From assembly GCF_004115215.2 (NCBI RefSeq), contig NC_041750.1, forward strand, positions 3,658,001 through 3,722,000: a DNA stretch of 64,000 bases, written 5' to 3'. Each line of letters starts with the position of its first letter. Within the stretch, counting starts at the first letter, position 1. Below the pieces are notes generated by a model that was not told the origin of the DNA, did no database searches, and saw nothing but the letters and a program-made list of their open reading frames with translations. The DNA is from Ornithorhynchus anatinus. Lineage: Eukaryota > Chordata > Mammalia > Monotremata > Ornithorhynchidae. The translations under genes were made by a program, and so were the position numbers. Positions 11,401 through 36,400 of this stretch are shown piece after piece.

Positions 11401-14029
11401 GCCCACAAGCTCTATCCCAGCGCTCAGTACAGTGCCTGGCACATAGTAAACGTGTAATACCATAAATAACAACAACAAACCTCAAGAACCAGCGTTCTGT
11501 CCCCCCCCCATGTTTCTGGGACACTAATAATAATGATGGCATTTGCTGAGCGCTTATTATGTGCCAAGCACTGTTCTAAGCACTGGGGTAGATACATAGT
11601 AAGCGGGTTGTCCCACGTGGGGCTCAACTTTAGTCCCCACTTAACAGATAGGGTCACTGAGGCACAGAGAAGCGGATTCCCCAAGGTTATACAGCGGACA
11701 AGTGGTGGAGCCGGGATTAGAACCCACATCCTTTGAGGCTTGGGAGCCTGTGCTCTTTCCAATAAGCCAGGTGGCTTCTCTGAGACGTGCTTCCTGCCAG
11801 CCCCTTCCAAAGTCAGTCGGTCAGGGGTATTTACTGAGCGCTTACTGGGTGCAGAGCACCCTATTAAGCGCTGGGGAGAGGATAATACAACAATAAACAG
11901 ACCCATTCCCCGCCCACAAGCCGCATCGATCGATCCCCTTGACCCGCTCACCTTTGGTGTTCACGGTAGCGATGCATTTGGTGGTCCGGACGTCCCAGAT
12001 GCGGATGGTCTTGTCCCCGGACGCCGTGACGAAGAGGTCGGGGCTGTTGGGATGCCAGCACAGCTGGTCCACGCTGTCCCCGTGACCCCTGTAGTTGTTC
12101 TCCTTGGCCTGAGGGAAGATATTCGTTCAATTATTCATTCGATCGTATTTACTGAGCGATGAGTGTGTGCAGAGCACTGGACTAAGCGCTTGGGAGAGCA
12201 CAACAATCAACAGACACATTCCCTGCCCACCATGTGCTCACAGTCTAGATGGGGAAATGGACATTAACAAAGAAATTATGGATGTGAACCTAAGTGCCGT
12301 GGGGCTGGAAGGGGGGGACAAATAAGGGGAAGCAGCGTGGCTCAGTGGAAAGAGCCCGGGCTTAGGAGTCAGAGGTCATGGGTTCTAATCCCGGCTCCGC
12401 CACCTGTGTGACTGTGGGCAAGTCACTTCACTTCTCGGTGCCTCAGCACCTCATCTGTAAAACGGGGATGAAGACTGTGAGCCTCACGTGGGACAACCTG
12501 ATGACGCTGTATCCCCCCCACCCAGCGTTTAGAACAGTGCTCTGCACATAGCACTTAAGAATATCAACATTATTATTATAAAAATATCAACATATTATTA
12601 TTATCTGGGTTCTGCCGTCTATCAGCTGTGTGACTTTGGGCAAGTCAATTTCCCCATTAAGACTGTGAGCCTGTCACTGAGCAGGGATGGTCTCTGTTGC
12701 CGAATTGCACACTCCAAGCGCTTCGTCCAGTGCTCTGCATTCGTTCATTCAATAGTATTTATTGAGCGTTTACTACGTGCAGAGACAGAGTAAGCGCTCG
12801 GTAAATACGACTGAATGAAAGTCATTTCCATGGGCCTCGGTTCCCTCATCCGGAAAGCGGGGATGCCTCAGTTTCCTCATCTGCAAAGGGGGGATGAAGA
12901 CTACGAGCCGTGCAGGGGGCAACCTGATGGCCTCGCATTCCCCCCCAGCGCTTAGAACAGTGCTCGGCACATAGTAAGCGCTTAACAAATACCACATTAT
13001 TATTACTCTGCGGGCTCCGCCGCTTGTCAGCTGTGTGCCTTTGGGCAGGCCACTTTCCTAGGCCTCAGTTTCCTCATCTGCAAAGGGGGGATGAAGACTA
13101 CGAGCCGTGCAGGGGGCAACCTGATGGCCTCGCATCCCCCCCAGCGCTTAGAACAGTGCTCGGCACATAGTAAGCGCTTAACAAATACCACATTATTATT
13201 ACTCTGCGGGCTCCGCCGCTTGTCAGCTGTGTGCCTTTGGGCAGGCCACTTTCCTAGGCCTCAGTTTCCTCATCTGCAAAGGGGGGATGAAGACTACGAG
13301 CCGTGCAGGGGGCAACCTGATGGCCTCGCATCCCCCCCAGCGCTTAGAACAGTGCTCGGCACATAGTAAGCGCTTAACAAATACCACATTATTATTACTC
13401 TGCGGGCTCCGCCGCTTGTCAGCTGTGTGCCTTTGGGCAGGCCACTTTCCTAGGCCTCAGTTTCCTCATCTGCAAAGGGGGGATGGAGACCACGAGCCGT
13501 GCATGGGGCAGCATCCCTCCCGGCGCTTAGACCGGTGCTCGGCGCACAGCCGGGGCTTAAGAAACACGGCCACCATCATCGTGCTTCTAATGAATTCTGA
13601 AAAAGACGGCTCGGGCCCCGTGTCCGTGCAGCGGCGGCAGCCGGTCCCGGGGGAGGCGGCGTGTGTCTCCCCCCCCCGCCCCGGACCCCCGCGTCCCCCC
13701 CGCACCAGACGGTCCTTGTCGAGGAGGAAGACGCTGGCCGTCTTGTCGAAGGATCCCGAGGCGAGGCGCCGGCCGTCGCAGCTCCAGGCCACCGAGTGCA
13801 CCTTGGCGCTGTGCGCCGGGAACTCCCGGGTCTTGCCGTGGCCGCGGAAGAGGTCCTGCATGCCCGACACGTAGCGCGACGGGCCCCCCGCCGGCCCGCA
13901 CCACGCCCCCGGGCCCCCGGGGCCCCCCGGGCCCAGCGCCGACCCCGCCGCCGGCCCCGAACAGCCTCCTCCGCCGCCGGCCCCGCCGCCCACCGCCCCG
14001 CCCGACGACGCCGCCGACACCGCCGCCAT
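8498..14029 (-). CDS. THOC3: THO complex subunit 3 (WD40 protein), six coding exons
   Basis: THOC3 (TEX1) is the WD40 subunit of the nuclear THO/TREX complex, which couples transcription to mRNP packaging and export. Coding exons on the minus strand are 13706-14029, 11952-12108, 10092-10296, 9479-9640, 9249-9349 and 8498-8661. All have GT-AG borders and their phases join into 370 residues plus stop. Hallmarks include SVAWSCDGRRLASGSFDK (WD repeat 1), DLFVTASGDKTIRIWDV (repeat 2), NICWSPDGQTIAVG, EISWNNDNNMFFLTNGNG, KYFATGSADALVSLWDV, LSFSHDGKMLASASEDH, and the C terminus KLFGLPNDS. From memory, the body is nearly identical to human THOC3 (351 aa). The start, in the context gggccATGGC, adds a Gly/Ala/Ser-rich N terminus of about 50 residues. 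Introns carry SINE and L2 insertions. A GC-rich tandem array lies immediately upstream. Confidence 0.97.
8930..9110 (+). repeat. L2 fragment in the last THOC3 intron
   Basis: The segment around 8975-9050 repeats the L2 pattern seen at 6.3 kb (aaactcctcaccattcgc, then ttcaaaac). It is followed by a short L2 tail ending in a degenerate ctcaataaat. Confidence 0.55.
10405..11460. repeat. Cluster of L2 3'-end fragments in THOC3 intron 2
   Basis: Several L2-like 3' ends lie head to head between exons 3 and 2: reverse copies at about 10410-10585 and 11300-11400, and forward tails at about 10590-10740, plus degraded 'agagcactgtactaagc' units at 11085, 11165 and 11245. No coding exon is seen. Confidence 0.65.
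11525..11785 (-). repeat. SINE, reverse orientation, in THOC3 intron 2
   Basis: The copy reads from the reversed tail (aataataatgatggcatttg) through the reversed CORE (ttaacagatagggtcactgagg) to the reversed head region. It is diverged from the Mon-1 consensus. Confidence 0.75.
12328..12605 (+). repeat. Mon-1 SINE in THOC3 intron 1
   Basis: Head ggaagcagcgtggctcagtgg, CORE and L2-like tail are present. The tail has a small internal duplication of the ATT-rich end at about 12565-12605. Confidence 0.85.
12830..13570 (+). repeat. 196-bp tandem copies of a partial SINE in THOC3 intron 1
   Basis: A head-less SINE segment repeats with a constant 196-bp period. The marker ctctgcgggctccgccgc occurs at 13006, 13202 and 13398. 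The copies starting at 13006 and 13202 look essentially identical, while the last copy diverges after about 13480. A related partial copy precedes them from about 12830. The copies share odd variants (ggcaggccactttcctagg, ctgcaaaggggggatg), so they arose by segment duplication and not by separate insertions. Confidence 0.85.
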
Positions 14030-14090
14030 GGCCCGGGACCAGACACGACGCAGCCGCACTCGGACCCGCCTGAAAGGGGCGGGAGGGAGG
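13660..14090 (-). promoter_or_regulatory. THOC3: THOC3 5' CpG island
   Basis: A GC- and CpG-rich block covers THOC3 coding exon 1 and its 5' flank. The transcription start is not visible. It probably lies between the ATG at 14029 and the tandem array beginning near 14090. Confidence 0.6.
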
Positions 14091-15022
14091 TGCGAAGCCG
14101 CGCAGGCGCACTCGGACCAGCCAGAAAGGAGCGGGGGGGGGGGGGGGTGAGGAGCTGCGCAGGCGCCCTCGGACCTGCCAGAGAGGGGCGGGAGGGGGGG
14201 GTGCGGAGTCGCGCAGGCGCGCTAGACCCAGCCGGAGGGGAGGGGGGTGAGGAGCTGCGCAGGCGCACTATGCCCAGCCAAAAAAGGAGGGAGGTGCCCG
14301 AGCCGGAGTCGCGCAGGCGCACTCGGACCAGCCAGAAAGGGGCGGGGGGGGGAAGCCGCGCAGGCGCGCTAGACCCAGGCGAAAAAAGGGGGGACGGGAT
14401 GCGGAGCTGCGCAGGCGCACTATGCCCAGCCGAAAAAAGGAGGGAGGTGCCCGAGCCGGAGTCGCGCAGGCGCACTCGGACCAGCCAGAAAGGGGCGGGG
14501 GGGAAGCCGCGCAGGCGCGCTAGACCCAGGCGAAAAAAAGGGGGACGGGATGCGGAGCTGCGCAGGCGCACTACGCCCAGCCGAAAAAAGGGTGCTTCCC
14601 CCCCCCCCCGAGCCGCAGTCGCGCAGGCGCACTCGGACCAGCCAGAAAGGGGAGGGAGGGAGGTGCGGAGCCGCGCAGGCGCGCTAGACCCAGCCGAAAA
14701 AGGGGAAGCGGGATGTGGAGTCGCGCAGGCGCACTACACCCAGCCGAAAAAAGGGCGGTGGGGTGGTGCTGAACTGCGCAGGCGCGCTAGGCCCAGCCAA
14801 AAAAGAAAGGGGGAGTGGTGCGGAGTTGCGCGGGCGCACTAGATTCAGCCGAAAAAGCTGCGGGAGGGTGGTACAGAACGGCGCAGGCGCACTAGGCCCT
14901 ACCGAAAAAGGGGAGGGGGGGGGGGGGGGGCGGTGCTGCTGAGGAGCTGCGCGGGCGCACTAGGCCCAGCCGAAAAAAGGGGCGGGAGGCTGGGGCAGAG
15001 CTGCGCAGGCGCACTAGTTCCG
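14090..15022. repeat. GC-rich promoter minisatellite, about 18 units with NRF-1-like motifs
   Basis: About 18 units of 45-60 bp each contain tGCGCAGGCGC (or a one-base variant), followed by act/gct, a cagccgaaaaaa-like run and a G-rich spacer. A higher-order period of about 151 bp (three units) is visible between about 14250 and 14700: the ctatgcccagcc element recurs at 14268, 14420 and, with one change, 14571. The motif resembles the NRF-1 site (TGCGCATGCGC) with one mismatch. The array lies just upstream of THOC3 exon 1, on the side facing SIMC1. Confidence 0.9.
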
Positions 15023-16495
15023 GGGGAATAGCTGTATTATTATTACCCCTAATTATAATAAAACTAATTGTGCTGTTTATTAAATGGCTTACTTCCTGCC
15101 AAGCACAGTAATAAAGCACAACGGTATTTATTGAGTGCTTAGTATGTGCTGAACACTGCACTAAGCGCTTGGGAGAGCACAATACCCAAGAATGAACGTA
15201 CACGTTCCCTGTCCATAACGAGTTTACAGTCTAGAAGGGGAGAGAGACATTAATATGAATAAATAAGTCATTAATAATATATCATTTAAAGATAGGTAGC
15301 AAACCCGATTTGCTTATATCTACCTCAGCGCTTAGTACAGTGCCTGGCACACAGTAAGCGCTTTAGCTGATTAACTCGTCCCCCTTCTAGACTGTGAGCC
15401 CCTTAGGGGGCAGGGATTGTCCCTCTCTGTGGCCGAATTGTACTTTCCAAGCGCTCAGTACAGAGCTCTGCACAGAGTAAGCGCTCAATTCAGTCATTCA
15501 ATCCTATTTATTGAAAGCCTACTCTGTGCAGAGCACTGTACTGAGCGCCTGGAATGTACAATCGGGCAACAGAGAGGGACAATCCCTGCCCCCTAAGGGG
15601 CTCACAGTCTGAACTGTGATGGGTCATGGGTTCGAATCCCAACTCTGCCACTTGTCATCTGTGTGACTGTGGGCAAGTCACTTCTCTGGGCCTCAGTGAC
15701 CTCATCGGTAAAATGGAGATTAACCGTGAGCCTCACGTGGGACCACCTGATGACCCTAGATCTCCCCCAGCGCTTAGAACAGTGCCCTGCACATAGTAAG
15801 CGCCTAACAAATACCAACATCATTAAACAACGTGGCTCAGTGGAAAGAGCCCGGGCGTGGGAGTCGGAGGGCGTGGGTTCGAATCCCGACTCTGCCCCTT
15901 GTCAGCTGGGTGACTGTGGGCGAGTCACTTCACTTTTCTGGCGTGGCTCAGTGGAAAGAGCTAGGGCTTAGGAGTCAGAGGTCATGGGTTCTAATCCCGG
16001 CTCCGCCGCCTGTCCGCTGTGTGACTTTGGATAAATCACTTCACTTCTCGGTGCCTCAGTTCCCTCATCTGTAAAAATGGGGATTAAGACTGTGAGCCTC
16101 ACGTGGGACAGCCTGATTGCCCTGTATCTATCCCAGCGCTTAGAACAGTGCTCGGCACATAGTAAGCGCTTAACAAATACCAACGTTATTATTATTCTCT
16201 GGGCCTCAGTTCCCTCATCTGTAAAAGGGGAATGAAGACTGGGAGCCTCACGTGGGACCACCTCATTCCCCTGTATCTCCCCCAGCGCTCAGAACGGTGC
16301 TCTGCACGTAGTAAGCGCTTAATAAATACCAGCGTGATTCTTCTTCTCTGGGCCTCAGCTCCCTCATCTGTAAAAGGGGGTTGAAGACTGGGACCCTCCC
16401 GCGGGAACCACCTCATTCCCCTGTCTCTCCCCCGGCGCTTGGAACGGTGCTCTGCACCGACATTATTATTAAACAATAAGTACAATGGAATGAAT
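15023..16495. repeat. L2 and SINE block between THOC3 and SIMC1
   Basis: Contents in order: a reverse L2 3' end (about 15090-15260), forward L2 tails (15300-15365 and 15375-15490), a reverse L2 end (15490-15610), a head-truncated forward SINE (15615-15830), a truncated Mon-1 (15833-15940), a fuller Mon-1 (15942-16195), and two further tandem SINE 3' halves (about 16196-16345 and 16346-16490). No exon is seen. Confidence 0.75.
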
Positions 16496-16639
16496 GGGGG
16501 GGGTGGGGGCAGGCTGGGAAGGCCTCCTGGAGGAGGAGAGCTCTCCGGAGGGCTTTGCAGAGGGGAGGAGAGTTGGTTGGGCGGGTGTCGGGGGGAGGCC
16601 GTCCCGCCCCTCCCCGGGAGGGGAGGAGAGGAGGCCGCC

Positions 16640-31532
<14,893 letters not shown>

Positions 31533-31549
31533 CCCCGCCCCCTGCAGGC

Positions 31550-32025
31550 TCCCGCCTCCTCATTGGCCACCGCTTAAATCCCCCCCCTTCTCTCCTTGGC
31601 TACAGCTCGAGCCCCGCCTCCCCATTGGCTGTACTCCGAGCCCGCCCCCTGCAGGGCGGGCTCCCGCCTTCTCATTGGCTACGTCTCGAGCCCCGCCTTC
31701 TCTCATTGGCTGCGTCTCGAGCTCCGCCTTCTCCCATCGGCTGCATCTCGAGCCCCGCCTTCTCCCATTGGCTACGTCTCGAGCCCCTTCTCCCATTGGC
31801 TACGTCTCGAGCCCCGCCTTCTCCCATTGGCTACATCTCAAAGCGCACCTTTCATTAGCTACGTCTCAGGCCCCGCCTTCTCTCATTGGCTACATCTCGA
31901 GCCCCGCCTTCCCTCATTGGCTACATCTCGAACCCCGCCTCCCCTCATTGGCTACATCTCGAGCCCCGCCTTCTCATTGGCTACATCTCGAACCCCGCCG
32001 TCTCCTTGGCCACCCCCAGCCCCGC
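31550..32025 (+). repeat. Minisatellite in the SIMC1 3' UTR with CCAAT and GC-box motifs
   Basis: About fifteen units of 28-34 bp, consensus close to cattggctacatctcgagcc followed by ccgccttct, start 20 bases after the SIMC1 stop codon. Most units keep ATTGGC (an inverted CCAAT box) and ccccgcc. Since it precedes the poly(A) signal at 32124, it should be transcribed as part of the SIMC1 mRNA. Confidence 0.88.
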
Positions 32026-32123
32026 CCCTGCAGCTCAAGCTCCTCCTCCCCTTTGAAACCTAGCAACCGCCCATCACGCACACACGCTCTCTCTCCCCCC
32101 AGCCCTCAAATTGTATATTTTGT

Positions 32124-32129
32124 AATAAA
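32124..32129 (+). promoter_or_regulatory. SIMC1: Polyadenylation signal for SIMC1
   Basis: AATAAA lies in an AT-rich island (tgtaataaataattta) about 590 bases after the stop codon. A G/T-containing stretch downstream fits 3'-end formation. Confidence 0.7.
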
Positions 32130-32149
32130 TAATTTATATTGCAAGGAGA

Positions 32150-33225
32150 GAGTGTAGTTTCCTCCTTCCCTCCCCGGCCCATCCCAGGGGCCGTGTGTCC
32201 GGGGGCCGCGGGACGGGCCCCGGACCAGAGCCGTCCGGGGAACGGGAAATCCAGTGATCCTCAGAAAGTCATTTATCGCGCGCTTAACTCTGTGCCGAAC
32301 ATTAGGGAGGCCCGACGTCATCGGTCCTTCGCCCCTCCCCGCTCTGCGGGGGGAAAACGGCCCCTCTGGCCTGTTGAGGTCGATTCCTCCCCTCCTGGCT
32401 CAGACGGTGAGGCTGCCCGGGGGCCAAAAATGGTCTTTTTTGATGCTATCTGTTAAAGGGCTCATTCCGGGCCGGGCCCTGAACCGAGCGCCCGAGTCAA
32501 GGCGAGCCAGTCGGGATGGACGGAGTCCACGGGGGACTCGACGGTCGTCACCCTCATTTTACAGACGAGGGAAGCGCGGCACGGAGACGTAAGGCGACTC
32601 GCCCAAGGTGACCCGGCAGAGCCGGGATTAGGACCCCGGGTCCGGGCTTCATCCCACTAGGCCCCGCTGCTCCTCGGGTGTCCAACCTGATCAGTTTCCA
32701 TCTCCCCCCCAGCGTCCCGTCCAACGTCTGGCACGTTACGGGCAGTTAATACCACGCTTATTATAGCTCTGACCTCCTGCTCTGGGGCAGAGGTTCCCCC
32801 AAAACATTTTCCCACCACACGGAAGCTAACAGGTCCTTTCTCTCGGCACAGAGAGGTAGGGTCAGGGGCCAGAATGAGGACGAAGCCGAACCCCCCACGC
32901 GCGCACACGCGCACCCCGCTAAGACCCCGAGCCACGACCCCCACCTCCAAAAAACACCCCCCGACCCGTCTTCCCCGAGGGCGGTCTCGAACCGAAGCGA
33001 AGTCGCTCTAGTCCCCCCCGCCCCCGGACCCTGAGCTCGCTGTGGGCGGGGAGTGCGTCGGTTAAACCGGCGGTGGACTCTCCCACGCGTTCGCTACACC
33101 GCTCCGCGCACAGTAAGCGCTCAGTAGATAGGACCGACGGCGAGACGGTCAAACGCGGCGGCGGGAGGCTGCCCGCGCTCGCCGCCCCCACGGGAAGGAA
33201 GAGGGGCCGCCAGCGTCTAGTTGGG
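32150..33225. other. Convergent intergenic space SIMC1/KIAA1191
   Basis: About 1.1 kb separates the two poly(A) signals. It contains a degraded reverse SINE at about 32440-32670, an L2-like tail at about 33030-33140, and otherwise single-copy sequence. No exon is seen. Confidence 0.55.
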
Positions 33226-33231
33226 TTTAAT
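33226..33231 (-). promoter_or_regulatory. KIAA1191: Polyadenylation signal (ATTAAA) for KIAA1191
   Basis: The minus strand reads ATTAAA, about 250 bases downstream of the KIAA1191 stop codon. It is the commonest variant signal, and position supports it. Confidence 0.55.
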
Positions 33232-33480
33232 GCTTTCCCGCCGCGGCGGCGATGACGACGGCGGCGGCCCGGTTCTACAGGCGGGCCCGGGGCCGCGGTC
33301 GGATGCGTCGGGGGGAGAGGGGATGGGAGAGCGGGATCCTCGGGCCGACCCTCCCGGGGGGTTCCGGGGGGCGAGGCCGGCGGGGAGCCGGTTCCCGCTA
33401 GGCCGCCGGCAACGGCGAAAGGGGGTGTGGGGAGACGGGGTGGTGCGGCCCCCCGCCCCGGAGGGGGGAGGGGGCGGTGC

Positions 33481-36400
33481 CTAAAACCCAGTGGGGGTGA
33501 GCACGTTCAGGTCCCGCGGCTTGAGGTTGTGGGCCCTGGGCGCCGGCTTCTTCCCCTCCAGCGGGGGGATGTCCATCTTGGGGGGCTTCAGGGCGGCGGG
33601 CTCGTCTGCCATGCGGGCGGCCTGGGCCCGCAGGAGCTCCATGGGGCTCGGCTTCTGGGCACCTCTGTACGACTGGACGGAGAAGCCACCTGAAGCGGCG
33701 GCGGCGGGGGAGAAGAGGGCGAGGGGAGCCGCGTGAGTCCCGCCCCGAGGCCGTGGACTCAGACGCACCCAGGCCGAAGGGGGAGAAATCGACCCCAGTA
33801 CACAGAAGCCGCCTCTGTCCCCGGCCGGGGGGCAACGAGCCCGTGGACCGGGACGCTTCGCCTTAGGCGAGCTGAGCGCCCAGCAGGCGCTCACTACGTG
33901 CTGCTGCTACTAGCCGGGGACTTAACAGAAACAGCCCGGGCCTCAGAAGACCCTGGATCTAATCCTGGCTCCGCCACTCGCCTGCCACAGACAAATCCCT
34001 CCACTACTCGGAACCTCCGTTTTCTCATCTGTAAAAGAGATGCTTTCCCTCCCCCTCACTCTCTGAAGAACTGTGGTCTCACAATCATAACCGTCCCCGT
34101 CCCACGTGGGGCTCGCGCTCTCCATCCCCATTCTGCGGACGAGGGGACTGAGGCGCAGAAGTGAAGTGACTTGCCCGAGGACATGCACCGAGTGCACCAG
34201 TGCACTCTCATGCACTGCGGGGCGACGGGAGGCGGGAGGGGGTCGGGGCGGGGGGGGGGGGGGGGGTCTTCCCCAAACGATACCTGAATCTGACTTCTGG
34301 AGGGTCCGGGGGCCGAAGAGGCTCCACTTTTCAGAGGCGGCCCGATCCCGGTCGCCGGGCCCGGGGTCCACGGGGCCCAAATCCGGGCCGGGGAGGGAGG
34401 TGGTGGGTCCGTGGCCGAACCAGCCTCTGGAAGGAAGGAAGGAAGGAAGCGGGGGTGAATTGACCGCCGGCCTCCGGCGGCCACCCGGGCCCCGGAGGAA
34501 CAGAAGCATCGGCCGGAGGGAAACCAGGCCCCCACCGGGCCCGGGGCAGACTAGTGACTCCCTGGCCCGAAGGCCGACTCGGAAGCCGGACTTCGACCCG
34601 GCGTCCCTCCCGCCCGGGCCCGGGGGTTGAGCCCGAAGCTCGGCGGCGGGCGGCCCTGGCCCGGGGCGAGCCGGGGAGGGGGCCGCCCACCTGTTCTTCT
34701 GTCTGGGCGACGAGTGCGGGGTGCCGCTGGGGGTGGACTGGGCCGAGGAGGAGGCCTGCTGCTCATCCTTTGTCATCTCTCCGCTTTGCAGCTTTAACTT
34801 CTGAAAGGAAAAGAAAACGGGGGTCGGAAGAAAGGAAAGAAGGGGGGGAGTTGGTTTTAAACCTGTAAAGTTCAAAAAAAAAATTAAACTCCACATTGCT
34901 TATACTGATTCTCATACCCGGACGTAAAGAACCTTTCGAGCCCAAAGATGGGAAGATTGGACGCTCTTCTGCTGGCCTTAAAACACTTCTAGGCCTAATC
35001 AGTAGTATATTAAAGGTATCTCTTGGGCACCTATTGGGTAGAGTGTACTTTACCGAGCGTCCGGGGAAGCACGAGATCCAGCCTCTTGCCCCTGAGCAGA
35101 TGTTACGGCATTTACCATGGGGTCACCCCCGCGCCCCCCAAAAATACGCTAGCGAGGGCTGTCGGGAGGGCTTCGTGGGCAAGGAGAGCTGTGGTCGGTC
35201 CGCCTGGGCGGGACCCGTGGGTAAGTCTGCCTCGGTGGCCCGTGCCAACCTCAGTGAGGGTCAGAGGTGGTGGTCAAGACCGGCTGCCAGGAGAAACCCA
35301 GAGGCTGGCACCCGAGTAGCTGCTCCGAATTCCCTGGGTGGGGGCCGGCATCGAGCGCAACCTGGGGTCGAGGACGCATTCGTCGGCCGGGCACTCCGGG
35401 TGTGCCAGGGCTGAGGGCGTTAAGTGGGTCTCTGGCCGGTGGCATTGACACAATCAACGGGAAGGGGGCAAGATCGATCTTCTCTGACGAGGGAAGCAGA
35501 GGTGACCCTTGGATGGGAGGGGAAGGAACTATTTCGGGTTGGCGGCGGTGAGCCAAGGGAGGGACCTCTGCCCCACAGGGAGATTGTAAACTCATCCTCT
35601 AGCCTGAAGCTCGTTACGGACAGCAAACGTGTCTCCTGATTCGGTTCCACTGGACTCTCCCAAGCGCTCAGTACAGTGCCCATAATAAGCACTCAATAAA
35701 TGCCACTGCTCGACTGCTGGTCATTTCCCCTTTGATTCACGCTGAGCTCCTAACAGTTTTAGCAGCCCCGGAGCCAGAAATCTCAAGCTCAGATTGACGA
35801 GATCCGGGCGCTTCCGGCCAGAACGATCTTTCACCCAACTGAGAGGCAGGGGAGAGGCCTCTTTCCTGGTTTTTCAATTTTTTCTTTTCCCCACTTCAAA
35901 TCCACGTTGAATTTTGAGTTTGAGGTTTCACCCGCTGGCGTTTCACCCTCGCTTTTATCTCTGAGGGGCGGGGGGGCCGGGCAGGGTGGTACGATTCCTT
36001 TCGGGCGTGAATGAGGGTCACGCTGATGGTGAGATGGAGCGGCCGGCCCCTCCGTGGGCCCAGAAGAGCAGGAGCTTGGCCGCCGGACCAGGTCAAGGGG
36101 CGAGACTTACGTGCACGGCTTCCGCCATCCGGTGGTACTTGGTCTCCTCGGTGGTGAGGCCCTTGTGCGGGGTGTAGCCGGCGTCCCTCAGCCCGGCCTG
36201 CTGCTCAAAACGCTGAATGCTCTCCTGCGTCTGCTCTGCGACGGGCAAGGGGGGAAGAAAAGAAAAAGAAAAAAAGATTGATTCACGGTGACCCCAGAAG
36301 TGCCCGGGGCGGGAAGGGTAGTCCCGAGCGGCCTCCAGGGCTACTCTCCCTAGGAACCATCAGCCCCTCGCTATGAAATCCACAAGATGTATGTTTCTCG

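Noticed and set aside
13576-14842. Long overlapping frames on both strands (331 and 393 codons) at the THOC3 promoter array
   Set aside because: Both are GC-rich repeat translations that overlap the real THOC3 exon 1 in other frames or antisense.
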